In this document: positions 1 through 7,070 of the stretch, piece after piece
Position numbering within the stretch: the first letter of the stretch is position 1
How the letters are laid out: each line of letters starts with the position of its first letter
Source: REBR01 sp033721915
GTDB lineage: Bacteria; Pseudomonadota; Gammaproteobacteria; Pseudomonadales; Oleiphilaceae
Direction of reading: 5' to 3'
Length of the DNA: 10,567 nucleotides
Assembly (NCBI GenBank): GCA_033721915.1
Contig: JAWWAC010000082.1
Span: 1 to 10,567 of the forward strand
Notes under the pieces: model-generated
What the model saw: the letters and a program-made list of their open reading frames with translations, nothing else
What the model was told of the DNA's origin: nothing
Database searches by the model: none
Program-made: the position numbers and the translations under genes

Positions 1-1
1 C

Positions 2-2089
2 AGCGCGGACCAGGAAGCACTGAATGCGGTCTTCAGGGCCGCCCACTCCATCAAGGGCTCCAGCGGCGTCTTTGGCTTCACCACCGTGGCCTCCTTTACC
101 CATCACCTGGAAACCATGCTGGACCGGCTGCGTAACCACGAGCTGTCCATGGGCCAGGCCATGACGGATCTGATCCTGGAGTCCGTGGATGTCATCCGTG
201 CCATGGCCGAAGCCCTGGAAGACGGCGGTGAGGCAGACCAGGACACCAGCGACCTGCGGGCCCGACTGGCCGCCGCCAGCAACAGCGCCGATGCCGCCAT
301 CACCCCGGAAGACACCGCTGAAGACGAGGATTTCGGCCTCTTCGCCGATGTGGACAACGCACCGGACAAGGCGGACGAAGAGGACGACAGCTTCGGCCTC
401 TTTGCGGAGGAGCAGGACGAGGCAACGGACACGGAGGAAGACGACAGCTTCGGACTCTTTACCGACAGTGAAGAACCCGAGCCGGCCCCCGCCCGTCATG
501 CCGCCGAAGCCTACTTCAATGAATTTTTTGGAGAGCCCTCAGCTAGGGGTGAAGAGCCCTCAGCTGTGGGTAAAGAGCCCTCAGCTGCGGGTAAAGAGCC
601 CTCAGCTGTGGGTAAAGAGCCCTCAGCTGCGGGTAAAGAGCCCTCAGCTTCAGATGAAAAACTCCCAGCTGACGACAGTCAAAAGGTACCTGCCGGCGAA
701 CCGGAAACATCCTCACCGGATAACACGAAATCGGCCGAGGCCCAGGCAGAACCCGCTGCCACGATTGATGAGCCTTCCCAGGAAGACTCGCCCCTTACCG
801 GAGAGGAAAAAAAACGCGGCTACGGCATCTACCCGGGCGCACCTGGGGCCGGCGACAGCGGCACGCCACCCCCCGAGGCCCCATCCGCCAACAAGAGCGC
901 ACCCCGCAAAAGCGGCGGTGAGAACTCCTCCATACGGGTGTCGGTGGACAAGGTGGACCAGCTGATCAACCTGGTGGGAGAGCTGGTCATCACACAGTCC
1001 ATGCTGATGCAGACCGGCAAGACACTGGACCCCTCAAGGCACGAGGACCATCTGAACACACTGAACACACTGGAACGCCACACGAGGGACCTGCAGGACG
1101 GGGTCATGTCCATCCGCCTGCTGCCGGTCAGCTTCCTGTTCAACCGCTTCCCCAGGGTGGTGCGGGATCTCGCACGCAGCCTGAACAAGGAAATCGACCT
1201 GCAGCTGATGGGCGAGCAGACCGAACTGGACAAGACCATTATCGAACGACTCAATGATCCTCTGATGCACTTGGTGCGCAACGCCGTGGACCACGGCATC
1301 GAGTCGCCTGAGGTGCGTGAGGCGGCCGGCAAGTCCCGCCAGGGTCAGGTGATCCTTACCGCTGCCCATGAGGGTGGCAACATCCTGATCGAGATCAGTG
1401 ACGACGGCGGCGGACTGAGCCGTGAGGGCATCCTGAAAAAGGCCCGTAGCAACGGCCTGTCCCTGGCGGACAACATGAGTGACGCGGACGTCTGGCAGCT
1501 GATCTTTGCCCCGGGCTTCTCCACCGCCGAAAAGGTCTCGGATGTGTCCGGACGCGGTGTGGGCATGGACGTGGTGCGGCGCAATATCGTCGACCTGGGT
1601 GGCCGTATCGACATTGAGTCGGTACAGGGCAGGGGCAGCAAATTCAGTGTCCGCCTGCCACTGACACTGGCCATACTGGATGGCATGACGCTGGCCATTC
1701 ACGACGAGGTCTTCGTGCTGCCACTGGCCTCGGTGATCGAGTCCTTCCGCATCACCCCCGGGCTGGTCAAGGGCGTGCAGGGGGATCAGCGGGTGATCCC
1801 CATGCGGGGCGAATACATACCGCTGCTGGACCTGGCCCGTGACCTGTCACTGGGAGAGCCCATGGCAGAGGAGGACTCCGTGGCCGTGGTGGTGGAGAGC
1901 GAAGGCCGCCGCGTGGCCATCATGGTCTCCGACCTGCTCGGCCAGCAGCAGGTGGTGATCAAGAGCATCGAGGCCAACTACCGCCGGCTGCCCGGCTTCT
2001 CGGGGGCCACCATCATGGGGGATGGCAGTGTCGCACTGATCCTGGATGTCAGCTACCTGGTGCACCAGACAGAGGCCGCCGAGCCTTGA
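2..2089 (+). CDS. cheA: Chemotaxis histidine kinase CheA, 5'-truncated by the window edge
   Basis: CheA autophosphorylates on a histidine of its HPt (P1) domain under control of receptor-CheW arrays and passes the phosphate to CheY and CheB. The reading frame is open from base 2, so the true start lies upstream; a GTG at 86 is internal because the P1 motif HSIKGSSG precedes it (phospho-His codon 44-46, visible residue 15). 695 residues are visible, and by comparison with E. coli CheA about 33 are missing. Domains by visible residue: P1 about 1-85; acidic low-complexity linker about 85-308; P3 dimerisation from about 309 (SSIRVSVDKVDQ); P4 ATPase with N-box (NAVDHG, Asn427), G1 (DDGGGL, 467) and G2 (GRGVGMD, 517); P5 CheW-like about 560-690. 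I cannot recognise a P2 domain; the linker instead carries three FGLF motifs and six EPSA repeats. It is the first visible gene of the che operon, followed by mcp after 84 bp. Identity is secure; the linker's function is unknown. Confidence 0.97.
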   Translation, partial: SADQEALNAVFRAAHSIKGSSGVFGFTTVASFTHHLETMLDRLRNHELSMGQAMTDLILESVDVIRAMAEALEDGGEADQDTSDLRARLAAASNSADAAITPEDTAEDEDFGLFADVDNAPDKADEEDDSFGLFAEEQDEATDTEEDDSFGLFTDSEEPEPAPARHAAEAYFNEFFGEPSARGEEPSAVGKEPSAAGKEPSAVGKEPSAAGKEPSASDEKLPADDSQKVPAGEPETSSPDNTKSAEAQAEPAATIDEPSQEDSPLTGEEKKRGYGIYPGAPGAGDSGTPPPEAPSANKSAPRKSGGENSSIRVSVDKVDQLINLVGELVITQSMLMQTGKTLDPSRHEDHLNTLNTLERHTRDLQDGVMSIRLLPVSFLFNRFPRVVRDLARSLNKEIDLQLMGEQTELDKTIIERLNDPLMHLVRNAVDHGIESPEVREAAGKSRQGQVILTAAHEGGNILIEISDDGGGLSREGILKKARSNGLSLADNMSDADVWQLIFAPGFSTAEKVSDVSGRGVGMDVVRRNIVDLGGRIDIESVQGRGSKFSVRLPLTLAILDGMTLAIHDEVFVLPLASVIESFRITPGLVKGVQGDQRVIPMRGEYIPLLDLARDLSLGEPMAEEDSVAVVVESEGRRVAIMVSDLLGQQQVVIKSIEANYRRLPGFSGATIMGDGSVALILDVSYLVHQTEAAEP
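329..460 (+). repeat. Three acidic FGLF motifs in the CheA linker
   Basis: Within the cheA linker the pattern acidic-[D/S]-F-G-L-F occurs three times, starting at 329 (DFGLF), 386 (DSFGLF) and 443 (DSFGLF), each preceded by Glu/Asp runs and spaced 19 residues apart. The hydrophobic core stands out in an otherwise disordered-looking acidic segment, which suggests repeated short binding motifs. They sit where CheA proteins usually carry the CheY/CheB-binding P2 domain, so docking of a response regulator is a reasonable inference, but it is not demonstrated by the sequence. Confidence 0.8.
533..658 (+). repeat. Six tandem 21-bp repeats encoding EPSAxGK in CheA
   Basis: Six in-frame 21-bp units begin at 533, 554, 575, 596, 617 and 638; each starts GAGCCCTCAGCT and encodes a heptapeptide close to EPSA-[V/A]-GK. 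Units 2-3 (554-595) and 4-5 (596-637) are identical as 42-bp blocks, showing a recent duplication of a two-unit block; the first and last units are diverged (EPSARGE, EPSASDE). The array keeps the cheA frame and probably forms a flexible spacer between the FGLF region and P3. Copy number is likely variable between strains by slippage or recombination. Confidence 0.95.
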
Positions 2090-2173
2090 CGGAACGATTT
2101 TTACAAAAACCTTGCTGCAACAACGGCAAAACCGACTGACCATCGTTGAACGCTTAACAAAGGAAAGACAGTC
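2090..2173 (+). promoter_or_regulatory. cheA-mcp spacer with mcp ribosome binding site
   Basis: This 84-bp spacer is clearly richer in A and T than its surroundings. It holds an AGGA Shine-Dalgarno core at 2161-2164, nine bases before the ATG of mcp. I found no convincing -35/-10 pair and no stem-loop followed by a T run, so read-through from cheA into mcp is the simplest reading. The RBS is clear; any promoter here would be speculative. Confidence 0.5.
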
Positions 2174-3961
2174 ATGAGTAGTAAACAGAGCAAGATGACC
2201 GTAAGCCTCCGGTTGGGGCTGGGCTTCGGTGCGGTAATCGCACTGATGCTGGTACTGGTAGCCGTGGGTGTTCAACGCGTCGGTGTGGTGGACCAGGCCC
2301 TGACGCGGGTAGTGGATGTCAACTCCGTGCGCATGAACCATGCCATTGACATGCGCGGCAGTGTCCATGACACCGCCATCGAGATGCGCGATGTCATTCT
2401 TGCCCGAAACAATCGCGAACTCGAGACCAATGTGTCTCAGATCGAAGTCCTGCGGCAGGACTATGCCGAAGCCGTGGAGGCACTGACGACGATCCTGGAA
2501 GACCGGGACATGAGTACCGATCGCTCCCGCAACATGTATCGGGACATCCGTCAGATCGAGCAGAAAACCGTCCCCATGCTGGAGGAGGTGATTCAGCTTT
2601 CCCGGGATGGCCTGACGGAGCAGGCACGGGACCTTCTGCGCGATGAGGCCGGCCCGGCGTTTTCACAGTGGCTGGGGGCCATCAACGTCATGATCGACAA
2701 CGATGCCGAGCAGGTCAGCGCCGATACCGCGGGTGCCCGGGACAATGCCGAAGCGTTTGCCGTTGTCATGCTGATCATGCTGGCCATTTCCGCCGTGATT
2801 GCCGCCCTGATCGCGGTCCTGATCACGCGCTACTTCCGCCGCACACTCGGCGGCGAGCCCCACGACGCACTGGCCTTTATCAACCGCATCGAGGACGGCG
2901 ACCTGACCGCCAGGGCCGAGACCCCGTTCCCGGACAGCATCATGGGTGTGACCATCCGCATGCGGGACGGGCTGCGTGAGATTATCGGCACCCTCAAGGA
3001 AGGCGTCGACACCATCAACACCGCCTCCTCGGAGATCGCCACCGGCAACACCGACCTGTCGCAGCGCACCGAAGAGCAGGCCTCCAACCTGGAGGAGACA
3101 GCCGCCAGCATGGAGGAGATCACCTCCACCGTGAAACAGAACGCCGACAACGCCCGCCAGGGCAACTCACTGGCCCGTGGCGCCCGTGAAGCGGCGGACA
3201 AGGGCGGCGATATTGTCGACCAGGTGGTCCAGACCATGGGGCGGATCAACGAAAGCTCCAAGAAGGTCAGCGACATCATCAGTGTCATTGACGGCATTGC
3301 CTTCCAGACCAACATACTGGCACTGAACGCCGCCGTTGAGGCCGCCAGGGCCGGCGAGCAGGGCCGCGGCTTTGCCGTGGTGGCCAGCGAGGTGCGCAGC
3401 CTGGCGCAGCGCAGCGCCACCGCCGCCAAGGAAATCAAGGACCTGATCAGCGAATCCGTGGAAAACGTCCAGTCCGGCAGCGAACTGGTGGACCGTGCCG
3501 GCCAGTCCATGGAGGAAATTCTCGGCAGCATCAAGCAGGTCTCCGACATCATCGGCGAGATCTCCGCCGCCTCGGACGAGCAGAGCACCGGCATCGAGGA
3601 GATCAACCAGGCCGTGACCCAGATGGACCAGGTCACCCAGCAGAACGCCGCACTGGTGGAAGAGGCCGCGGCCGCCGCCGAATCCCTCCAGTCCCAGGCG
3701 GAAGAACTCTCCGGTGTGGTGGCCAGCTTCAAGCTGCACAGCAACCAGCCACTGGGCAAGACCGCCACTGGCAGCGCACCCCGCACTCAGCCCGGCCAGC
3801 CCGGCCAGTCCGGCTCGGCCTCGGCACAGGGCAGCAGCAACAAGGGCGGCCAGACCCAGGGTGCCAGAAAGGCCCCGGCCCAGAGCCAGCAGAAGCCCAA
3901 AACCGCACCGGCACAGAGCCAGTCCGGTGCCCGGGATGACGACGACTGGGAAGAATTCTGA
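2174..3961 (+). CDS. Methyl-accepting chemotaxis receptor with C-terminal CheR/CheB tether
   Basis: A 595-residue inner-membrane chemoreceptor. Visible parts: short cytoplasmic N-terminus, TM1 about 13-34, periplasmic helical segment about 35-193 that looks like a four-helix-bundle ligand domain, TM2 about 194-218, HAMP about 219-272, and a signalling hairpin with the highly conserved tip around 376-415 (QTNILALNAAVEAARAGE). It aligns without gaps to the E. coli Tsr signalling region, so it is 36-heptad type. Positions matching the Tsr methylation sites are Glu301, Glu308, Glu315 and about Glu497. Residues 522-587 are a Gln/Ser/Gly/Pro-rich tail ending in DDDDWEEF; the last five residues match the pentapeptide that tethers CheR and CheB in E. 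coli Tar/Tsr (NWETF), and closely resemble the GWEEF end of the P. aeruginosa Aer2/McpB receptor. The ligand cannot be predicted. The stop codon overlaps the cheW start by one base. Confidence 0.96.
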   Translation: MSSKQSKMTVSLRLGLGFGAVIALMLVLVAVGVQRVGVVDQALTRVVDVNSVRMNHAIDMRGSVHDTAIEMRDVILARNNRELETNVSQIEVLRQDYAEAVEALTTILEDRDMSTDRSRNMYRDIRQIEQKTVPMLEEVIQLSRDGLTEQARDLLRDEAGPAFSQWLGAINVMIDNDAEQVSADTAGARDNAEAFAVVMLIMLAISAVIAALIAVLITRYFRRTLGGEPHDALAFINRIEDGDLTARAETPFPDSIMGVTIRMRDGLREIIGTLKEGVDTINTASSEIATGNTDLSQRTEEQASNLEETAASMEEITSTVKQNADNARQGNSLARGAREAADKGGDIVDQVVQTMGRINESSKKVSDIISVIDGIAFQTNILALNAAVEAARAGEQGRGFAVVASEVRSLAQRSATAAKEIKDLISESVENVQSGSELVDRAGQSMEEILGSIKQVSDIIGEISAASDEQSTGIEEINQAVTQMDQVTQQNAALVEEAAAAAESLQSQAEELSGVVASFKLHSNQPLGKTATGSAPRTQPGQPGQSGSASAQGSSNKGGQTQGARKAPAQSQQKPKTAPAQSQSGARDDDDWEEF

Positions 3962-4449
3962 TGAACAGCCAGGACAATGAAACCAACAGCAGCCAGGGCC
4001 GGGGCCAGGAGTTTCTGGCCTTCACCCTGGGGGAAGAAGAGTACGCACTGGATATCCTCAAGGTGCAGGAGATCCGTGGCTACGACAATGTCACCCGCAT
4101 TGCCAACGCCCCCAGCTTTATCAAGGGGGTGATCAACCTGCGGGGCACCATCGTGCCCATCGTGGATCTGCGCCTGAAATTCAACCTGGGTGAAGCCAGC
4201 TACAACGAGTTCACCATTGTCATTATCCTCAACCTGGCGGAACGGGTGGTGGGCATCGTGGTGGATGCGGTGTCCGATGTGATCGAGCTGCAGAGCGAGC
4301 AGATCCGGCCAGCGCCGGAATTCCGCGCCACAGTCCAGGCCGAGTACATTCAGGGCCTGGCCACGGTGGAAGAGAAGATGATGATCATTCTGGATATCGA
4401 AGGGATGATGCTCAGCGAGGATATGGCTTTGATCGATGCGGAGCTGTAA
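3961..4449 (+). CDS. cheW: Chemotaxis coupling protein CheW
   Basis: A 162-residue single-domain CheW that bridges receptor tips and the CheA P5 domain in the signalling array. Recognisable features are the start of the fold (QEFLAFTLGEEEYALDI, from residue 16), the receptor/CheA interface motif GVINLRGTIVPIVDLR with the conserved Arg61, and the second-half strand GIVVDAVSDV. Length is typical of the family. The ATG shares its A with the mcp stop (TGATG at 3959-3963), and a GGGAAG stretch inside the end of mcp (3948-3953) can act as the ribosome site, so translation is probably coupled to the receptor. Nothing unusual in the protein. Confidence 0.97.
   Translation: MNSQDNETNSSQGRGQEFLAFTLGEEEYALDILKVQEIRGYDNVTRIANAPSFIKGVINLRGTIVPIVDLRLKFNLGEASYNEFTIVIILNLAERVVGIVVDAVSDVIELQSEQIRPAPEFRATVQAEYIQGLATVEEKMMIILDIEGMMLSEDMALIDAEL
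4440..4443 (+). promoter_or_regulatory. Ribosome binding site supporting the TTG start of cheR
   Basis: GGAG lies inside the last codons of cheW, nine bases before a TTG at 4453. No ATG or GTG is available in the cheR frame before the conserved N-terminal helix region, so this site decides for TTG as the start. Confidence 0.6.
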
Positions 4450-4452
4450 CCC

Positions 4453-5295
4453 TTGAGCACGTCTACCCAGGACAGGGCTGAGCGCCAGAGGGAGTTCCTC
4501 TACCAGAAGGAAGATTTCCAGCGGGTCAAAAAGCTGATCTACGACCGTGCCGGCATCCATCTCCGTGACAACAAGATGGAGATGGTCTACAGCCGCCTGT
4601 CACGGCGGCTGAGGGCACTGAAGCTGAACAGCATCAAGGTGTATCTGGACCAGCTGGAGGCCGCCAGTGAGGGGGAGGAGTGGCAGTCTTTTATCAACGC
4701 CCTCACCACCAACCTCACGTCTTTTTTCAGGGAAGCTCACCACTTTGAGCGTCTGGCAGAGCACGTGCGACAGCGCGGTCCCGAGCCACTGCGGGTCTGG
4801 TGCTGTGCCGCCTCCACCGGTGAAGAGCCCTACACCATTGCCATGACACTGCTGGACGCACTGGGGCCGGATTTTCCCTTCGAGGTGATTGCCACGGATG
4901 TGGACACGGACGCCTTGGCTACCGCCAGGGCCGGGGTCTATGGCATGGACCGGGTCAAGGGGCTGTCGCCGGAATTGCTCAAGCGCCACTTTCTCAAGGG
5001 CAAGGGGCGCAATGCGGGCAAAGTCCGTATCAAGCCGGTATTGGCCCGACGGGTGAGTTTCCACCCCACCAACCTGCTGGACAGCCGCTGGCAGGTGGAG
5101 GACAGCGTGGATGTGATCTTCTGCCGCAACGTCTTTATTTACTTCGACACCCAGACCCAGGGGCGGATACTGCAGCGCTTTCACCGCCTGCTGGTACCGG
5201 AGGGCCTGCTGTTCGCCGGCCATTCGGAAAGCCTGATGGGGGCCAGCAACCTGTTCCGCTCACTGGGCAAAACCGTTTTTCGCCCGTTGCACTAA
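4453..5295 (+). CDS. cheR: Chemoreceptor glutamate methyltransferase CheR
   Basis: CheR transfers methyl groups from S-adenosylmethionine to receptor glutamates during adaptation. The 280-residue protein has the N-terminal helical domain (about 14-100, including TTNLTSFFRE with conserved Arg93), SAM motif I (AASTGEEPY, 119-127), the acidic SAM-contacting segment ATDVDTDAL, FCRNVFIYFD (223-232) and GHSES (256-260). The beta-subdomain loop after Phe180 (KGKGRNAGKVRI) aligns without a gap to the E. coli loop as I recall it, which is the pentapeptide-binding type, and fits the DWEEF tail on the receptor encoded just upstream. It starts at TTG, 3 bp after the cheW stop; the next in-frame Met codon is near residue 42, inside the conserved domain. 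Identity is secure; pentapeptide dependence is inferred. Confidence 0.97.
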   Translation: MSTSTQDRAERQREFLYQKEDFQRVKKLIYDRAGIHLRDNKMEMVYSRLSRRLRALKLNSIKVYLDQLEAASEGEEWQSFINALTTNLTSFFREAHHFERLAEHVRQRGPEPLRVWCCAASTGEEPYTIAMTLLDALGPDFPFEVIATDVDTDALATARAGVYGMDRVKGLSPELLKRHFLKGKGRNAGKVRIKPVLARRVSFHPTNLLDSRWQVEDSVDVIFCRNVFIYFDTQTQGRILQRFHRLLVPEGLLFAGHSESLMGASNLFRSLGKTVFRPLH

Positions 5296-5315
5296 ACCCT
5301 GGCCGGCCGGCGTCG

Positions 5316-5321
5316 TATAAT
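5316..5321 (+). promoter_or_regulatory. Possible -10 element upstream of cheD
   Basis: A perfect TATAAT lies in the 55-bp gap between cheR and cheD, directly after a GC-rich GGCCGGCCGG stretch. No good -35 hexamer occurs 16-18 bases upstream and there is no extended -10 TG, so this may be chance. If active, it would give cheD and cheB transcription independent of the upstream genes. An AGGA ribosome site for cheD follows at 5335-5338. Confidence 0.25.
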
Positions 5322-5350
5322 GGAGACCACTCACAGGAAATCTTGCACCC

Positions 5351-5971
5351 ATGCAGACAGCCCCGGACCGGCACATCAATTTTGCCCGCAACCGTTATTA
5401 TGACAAGCACTTCAGCAGTCATGCTGCCAAACTACTGCCCGGGGAGTTCTATGCCACCGCGGAACCGGAGGTGATTGTCACGGTGCTCGGCTCCTGCGTG
5501 TCCGCCTGCCTGCGTGACCCGGAAACGGGCATTGGCGGCATGAACCACTTCATGCTGCCACTGCAAGGCAATCAGGTTGACCCGGATGCCACCAGTGCCC
5601 GTTACGGCGTGCACGCCATGGAGCTGCTGATCAACGAGCTGATCAAACTCGGCGCTCGTCGCAACCACCTGGAGGCCAAGGTGTTCGGCGGCGCCAACGT
5701 CATGCCCACCTTTGTCAGCCGTCCGGTGGGCCAGCAGAATGCGGACTTTGTGCTGGAGTTTCTGGCCGCTGAGCGGATTCCGGTGCTGGCACAGGATCTG
5801 CTGAGCAGCCACCCCCGCAAGGTCTATTACTTCCCCGCAACGGGCCGTGTCATGGTGCGCCGACTCGGCTCTGTACGCAACGCGACGGTGTTCGAGCGTG
5901 AGCGGGAATACAACCAGCAACTGGAACAGGCCACCTCCCGGGGCGGAGAAGTGGACCTGTTTACGGACTGA
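5351..5971 (+). CDS. cheD: Chemoreceptor glutamine deamidase CheD
   Basis: CheD hydrolyses specific receptor glutamines to glutamate, creating methylation sites or tuning receptor output. The 206-residue protein has the family core LGSCVSACL with catalytic Cys49, followed 17 residues later by His66 in GGMNHFMLP, the same spacing as Cys27/His44 of Thermotoga maritima CheD. Further family segments are KVFGGANVM (110-118) and KVYYFPATGRVMVRRL (157-172). A 30-residue N-terminal extension precedes the core. The start is ATG with AGGA twelve bases upstream, a rather long spacing. It lies between cheR and cheB, an order also seen in the P. aeruginosa cluster II. No CheC partner is present in the window. 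Confidence 0.95.
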   Translation: MQTAPDRHINFARNRYYDKHFSSHAAKLLPGEFYATAEPEVIVTVLGSCVSACLRDPETGIGGMNHFMLPLQGNQVDPDATSARYGVHAMELLINELIKLGARRNHLEAKVFGGANVMPTFVSRPVGQQNADFVLEFLAAERIPVLAQDLLSSHPRKVYYFPATGRVMVRRLGSVRNATVFEREREYNQQLEQATSRGGEVDLFTD

Positions 5972-5989
5972 ATTCAAACAGGAACTGTC

Positions 5990-7057
5990 ATGCCCATTCG
6001 TGTACTGATCGTCGATGACTCGGCACTGATCCGCAAACTCCTGACGGAACTGATTGGCCGCTCCGAGGAGTTCGAGGTGGTGGGCAGCGCCCCACACCCC
6101 ATGGCCGCCCGCCAGATGATCAAGGACCTCAACCCCGATGTGCTGACGCTGGATGTGGAAATGCCCCGCATGGACGGCATCGAGTTTCTGGAAAAGATCA
6201 TGCGACTGAGGCCCATGCCGGTGGTAATGATCTCCTCACTGACACAGGCGGGCAATGACACCACGCTCAAGGCCCTTGAGCTGGGGGCGGTGGACTTTAT
6301 CACCAAGCCACAGATGGATGTGAAAGAGGGACTGGCGGGGTACGTGGAGGACATCCACAACAAGCTCCGCGCCGCCGCCACGGCCCGCATTGCCCGACGC
6401 CCTGCCCAACAGGCCACGACCAGCCCTCCCTCTGAGGGCAAGCAGGCCAACCGGGCGCTGCGCATCAGCAGTGAGAAACTGGTCTTTATCGGCGCCTCCA
6501 CCGGCGGCACCGAGGCTATCCGTGAGGTCCTGGAGGCCATGCCCGGCAACGGCCCCGGCATACTGATCACCCAGCACATGCCCGCCGGCTTTACCCGCTC
6601 CTTCGCCCAGCGGCTGAACAGTACCTGTGCCTGTGAAGTCCGTGAAGCCCGGGATCAGGAAAGGGTTCTGCCCGGTTGCGCCTACATCGCCCCTGGTGGC
6701 CGGCATATGCGGATTGTGCGCAGTGGCGCCAACTACGTGATCCGCCTCACCGACGAGGCACCGGTCAACCGCCACAAACCCTCCGTGGATGTGCTGTTCG
6801 ACTCTGCGGCGGACCACGTGGGCCCCAACGCCGTGGCGGCACTGCTCACGGGCATGGGCAATGACGGCGCACAGGGCATGCGCCGCCTGCACGAACAGGG
6901 CGCCACCACCTACGCACAGGACGAGGCCACCAGCGTGGTTTTCGGTATGCCCAGGGAAGCCATCGAGGCCGGTGGCGTGGACCATGTGCTGCCACTGGGG
7001 AAGATGGCCGACGCCTTGATCGGGGCACTTAGGGGGCGCAACGCGGTGCGGATCTGA
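5990..7057 (+). CDS. cheB: Chemoreceptor methylesterase/deamidase response regulator CheB
   Basis: CheB removes receptor methyl groups (and can deamidate glutamines) when phosphorylated by CheA, closing the adaptation loop. The 355-residue protein has an N-terminal receiver domain (1-120: Asp9/Asp10, phospho-acceptor Asp55 in LTLDVEMPRMDG, Ser82, Lys106 in ITKPQ), a linker of about 40 residues rich in Ala, Arg and Pro, and the C-terminal esterase domain with the Ser170 (GASTGG), His196 (QHMP) and Asp292 (GMGNDGAQG) triad. Length and residues match E. coli CheB closely. AGGA at 5980-5983, six bases before the ATG, supports the start; the gap to cheD is 18 bp. It is the last gene of the operon; no cheY or cheZ follows and no clear terminator is visible before the convergent kinase gene. 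Confidence 0.97.
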   Translation: MPIRVLIVDDSALIRKLLTELIGRSEEFEVVGSAPHPMAARQMIKDLNPDVLTLDVEMPRMDGIEFLEKIMRLRPMPVVMISSLTQAGNDTTLKALELGAVDFITKPQMDVKEGLAGYVEDIHNKLRAAATARIARRPAQQATTSPPSEGKQANRALRISSEKLVFIGASTGGTEAIREVLEAMPGNGPGILITQHMPAGFTRSFAQRLNSTCACEVREARDQERVLPGCAYIAPGGRHMRIVRSGANYVIRLTDEAPVNRHKPSVDVLFDSAADHVGPNAVAALLTGMGNDGAQGMRRLHEQGATTYAQDEATSVVFGMPREAIEAGGVDHVLPLGKMADALIGALRGRNAVRI

Positions 7058-7070
7058 GCAGCGGCTTCAT

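Noticed and set aside
533..658. CRISPR-like or intergenic repeat array
   Set aside because: The units are directly adjacent, 21 bp long, in frame inside cheA and have no spacers.
86..2089. GTG at 86 as the start of CheA
   Set aside because: The frame is open to base 2 and the P1 phospho-His motif HSIKGSSG lies before this GTG, so it is internal and the gene is truncated by the window.
2098..2109. TTTTTACAAAAA dyad after cheA as a terminator
   Set aside because: The stem is only A-T pairs with a two-base loop and no GC stem, so it cannot act as an intrinsic terminator.
2830..3786. Long antisense open frame (318 codons) opposite mcp
   Set aside because: It lies wholly opposite a conserved gene, its translation is Ser/Ala/Leu-rich without family features, and such frames are common in GC-rich coding DNA.
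6236..6985. Long antisense open frame (249 codons) opposite cheB, and similar ones opposite cheA, cheW and cheR
   Set aside because: These are shadows of strongly conserved genes, with no recognisable domain and no own ribosome site.
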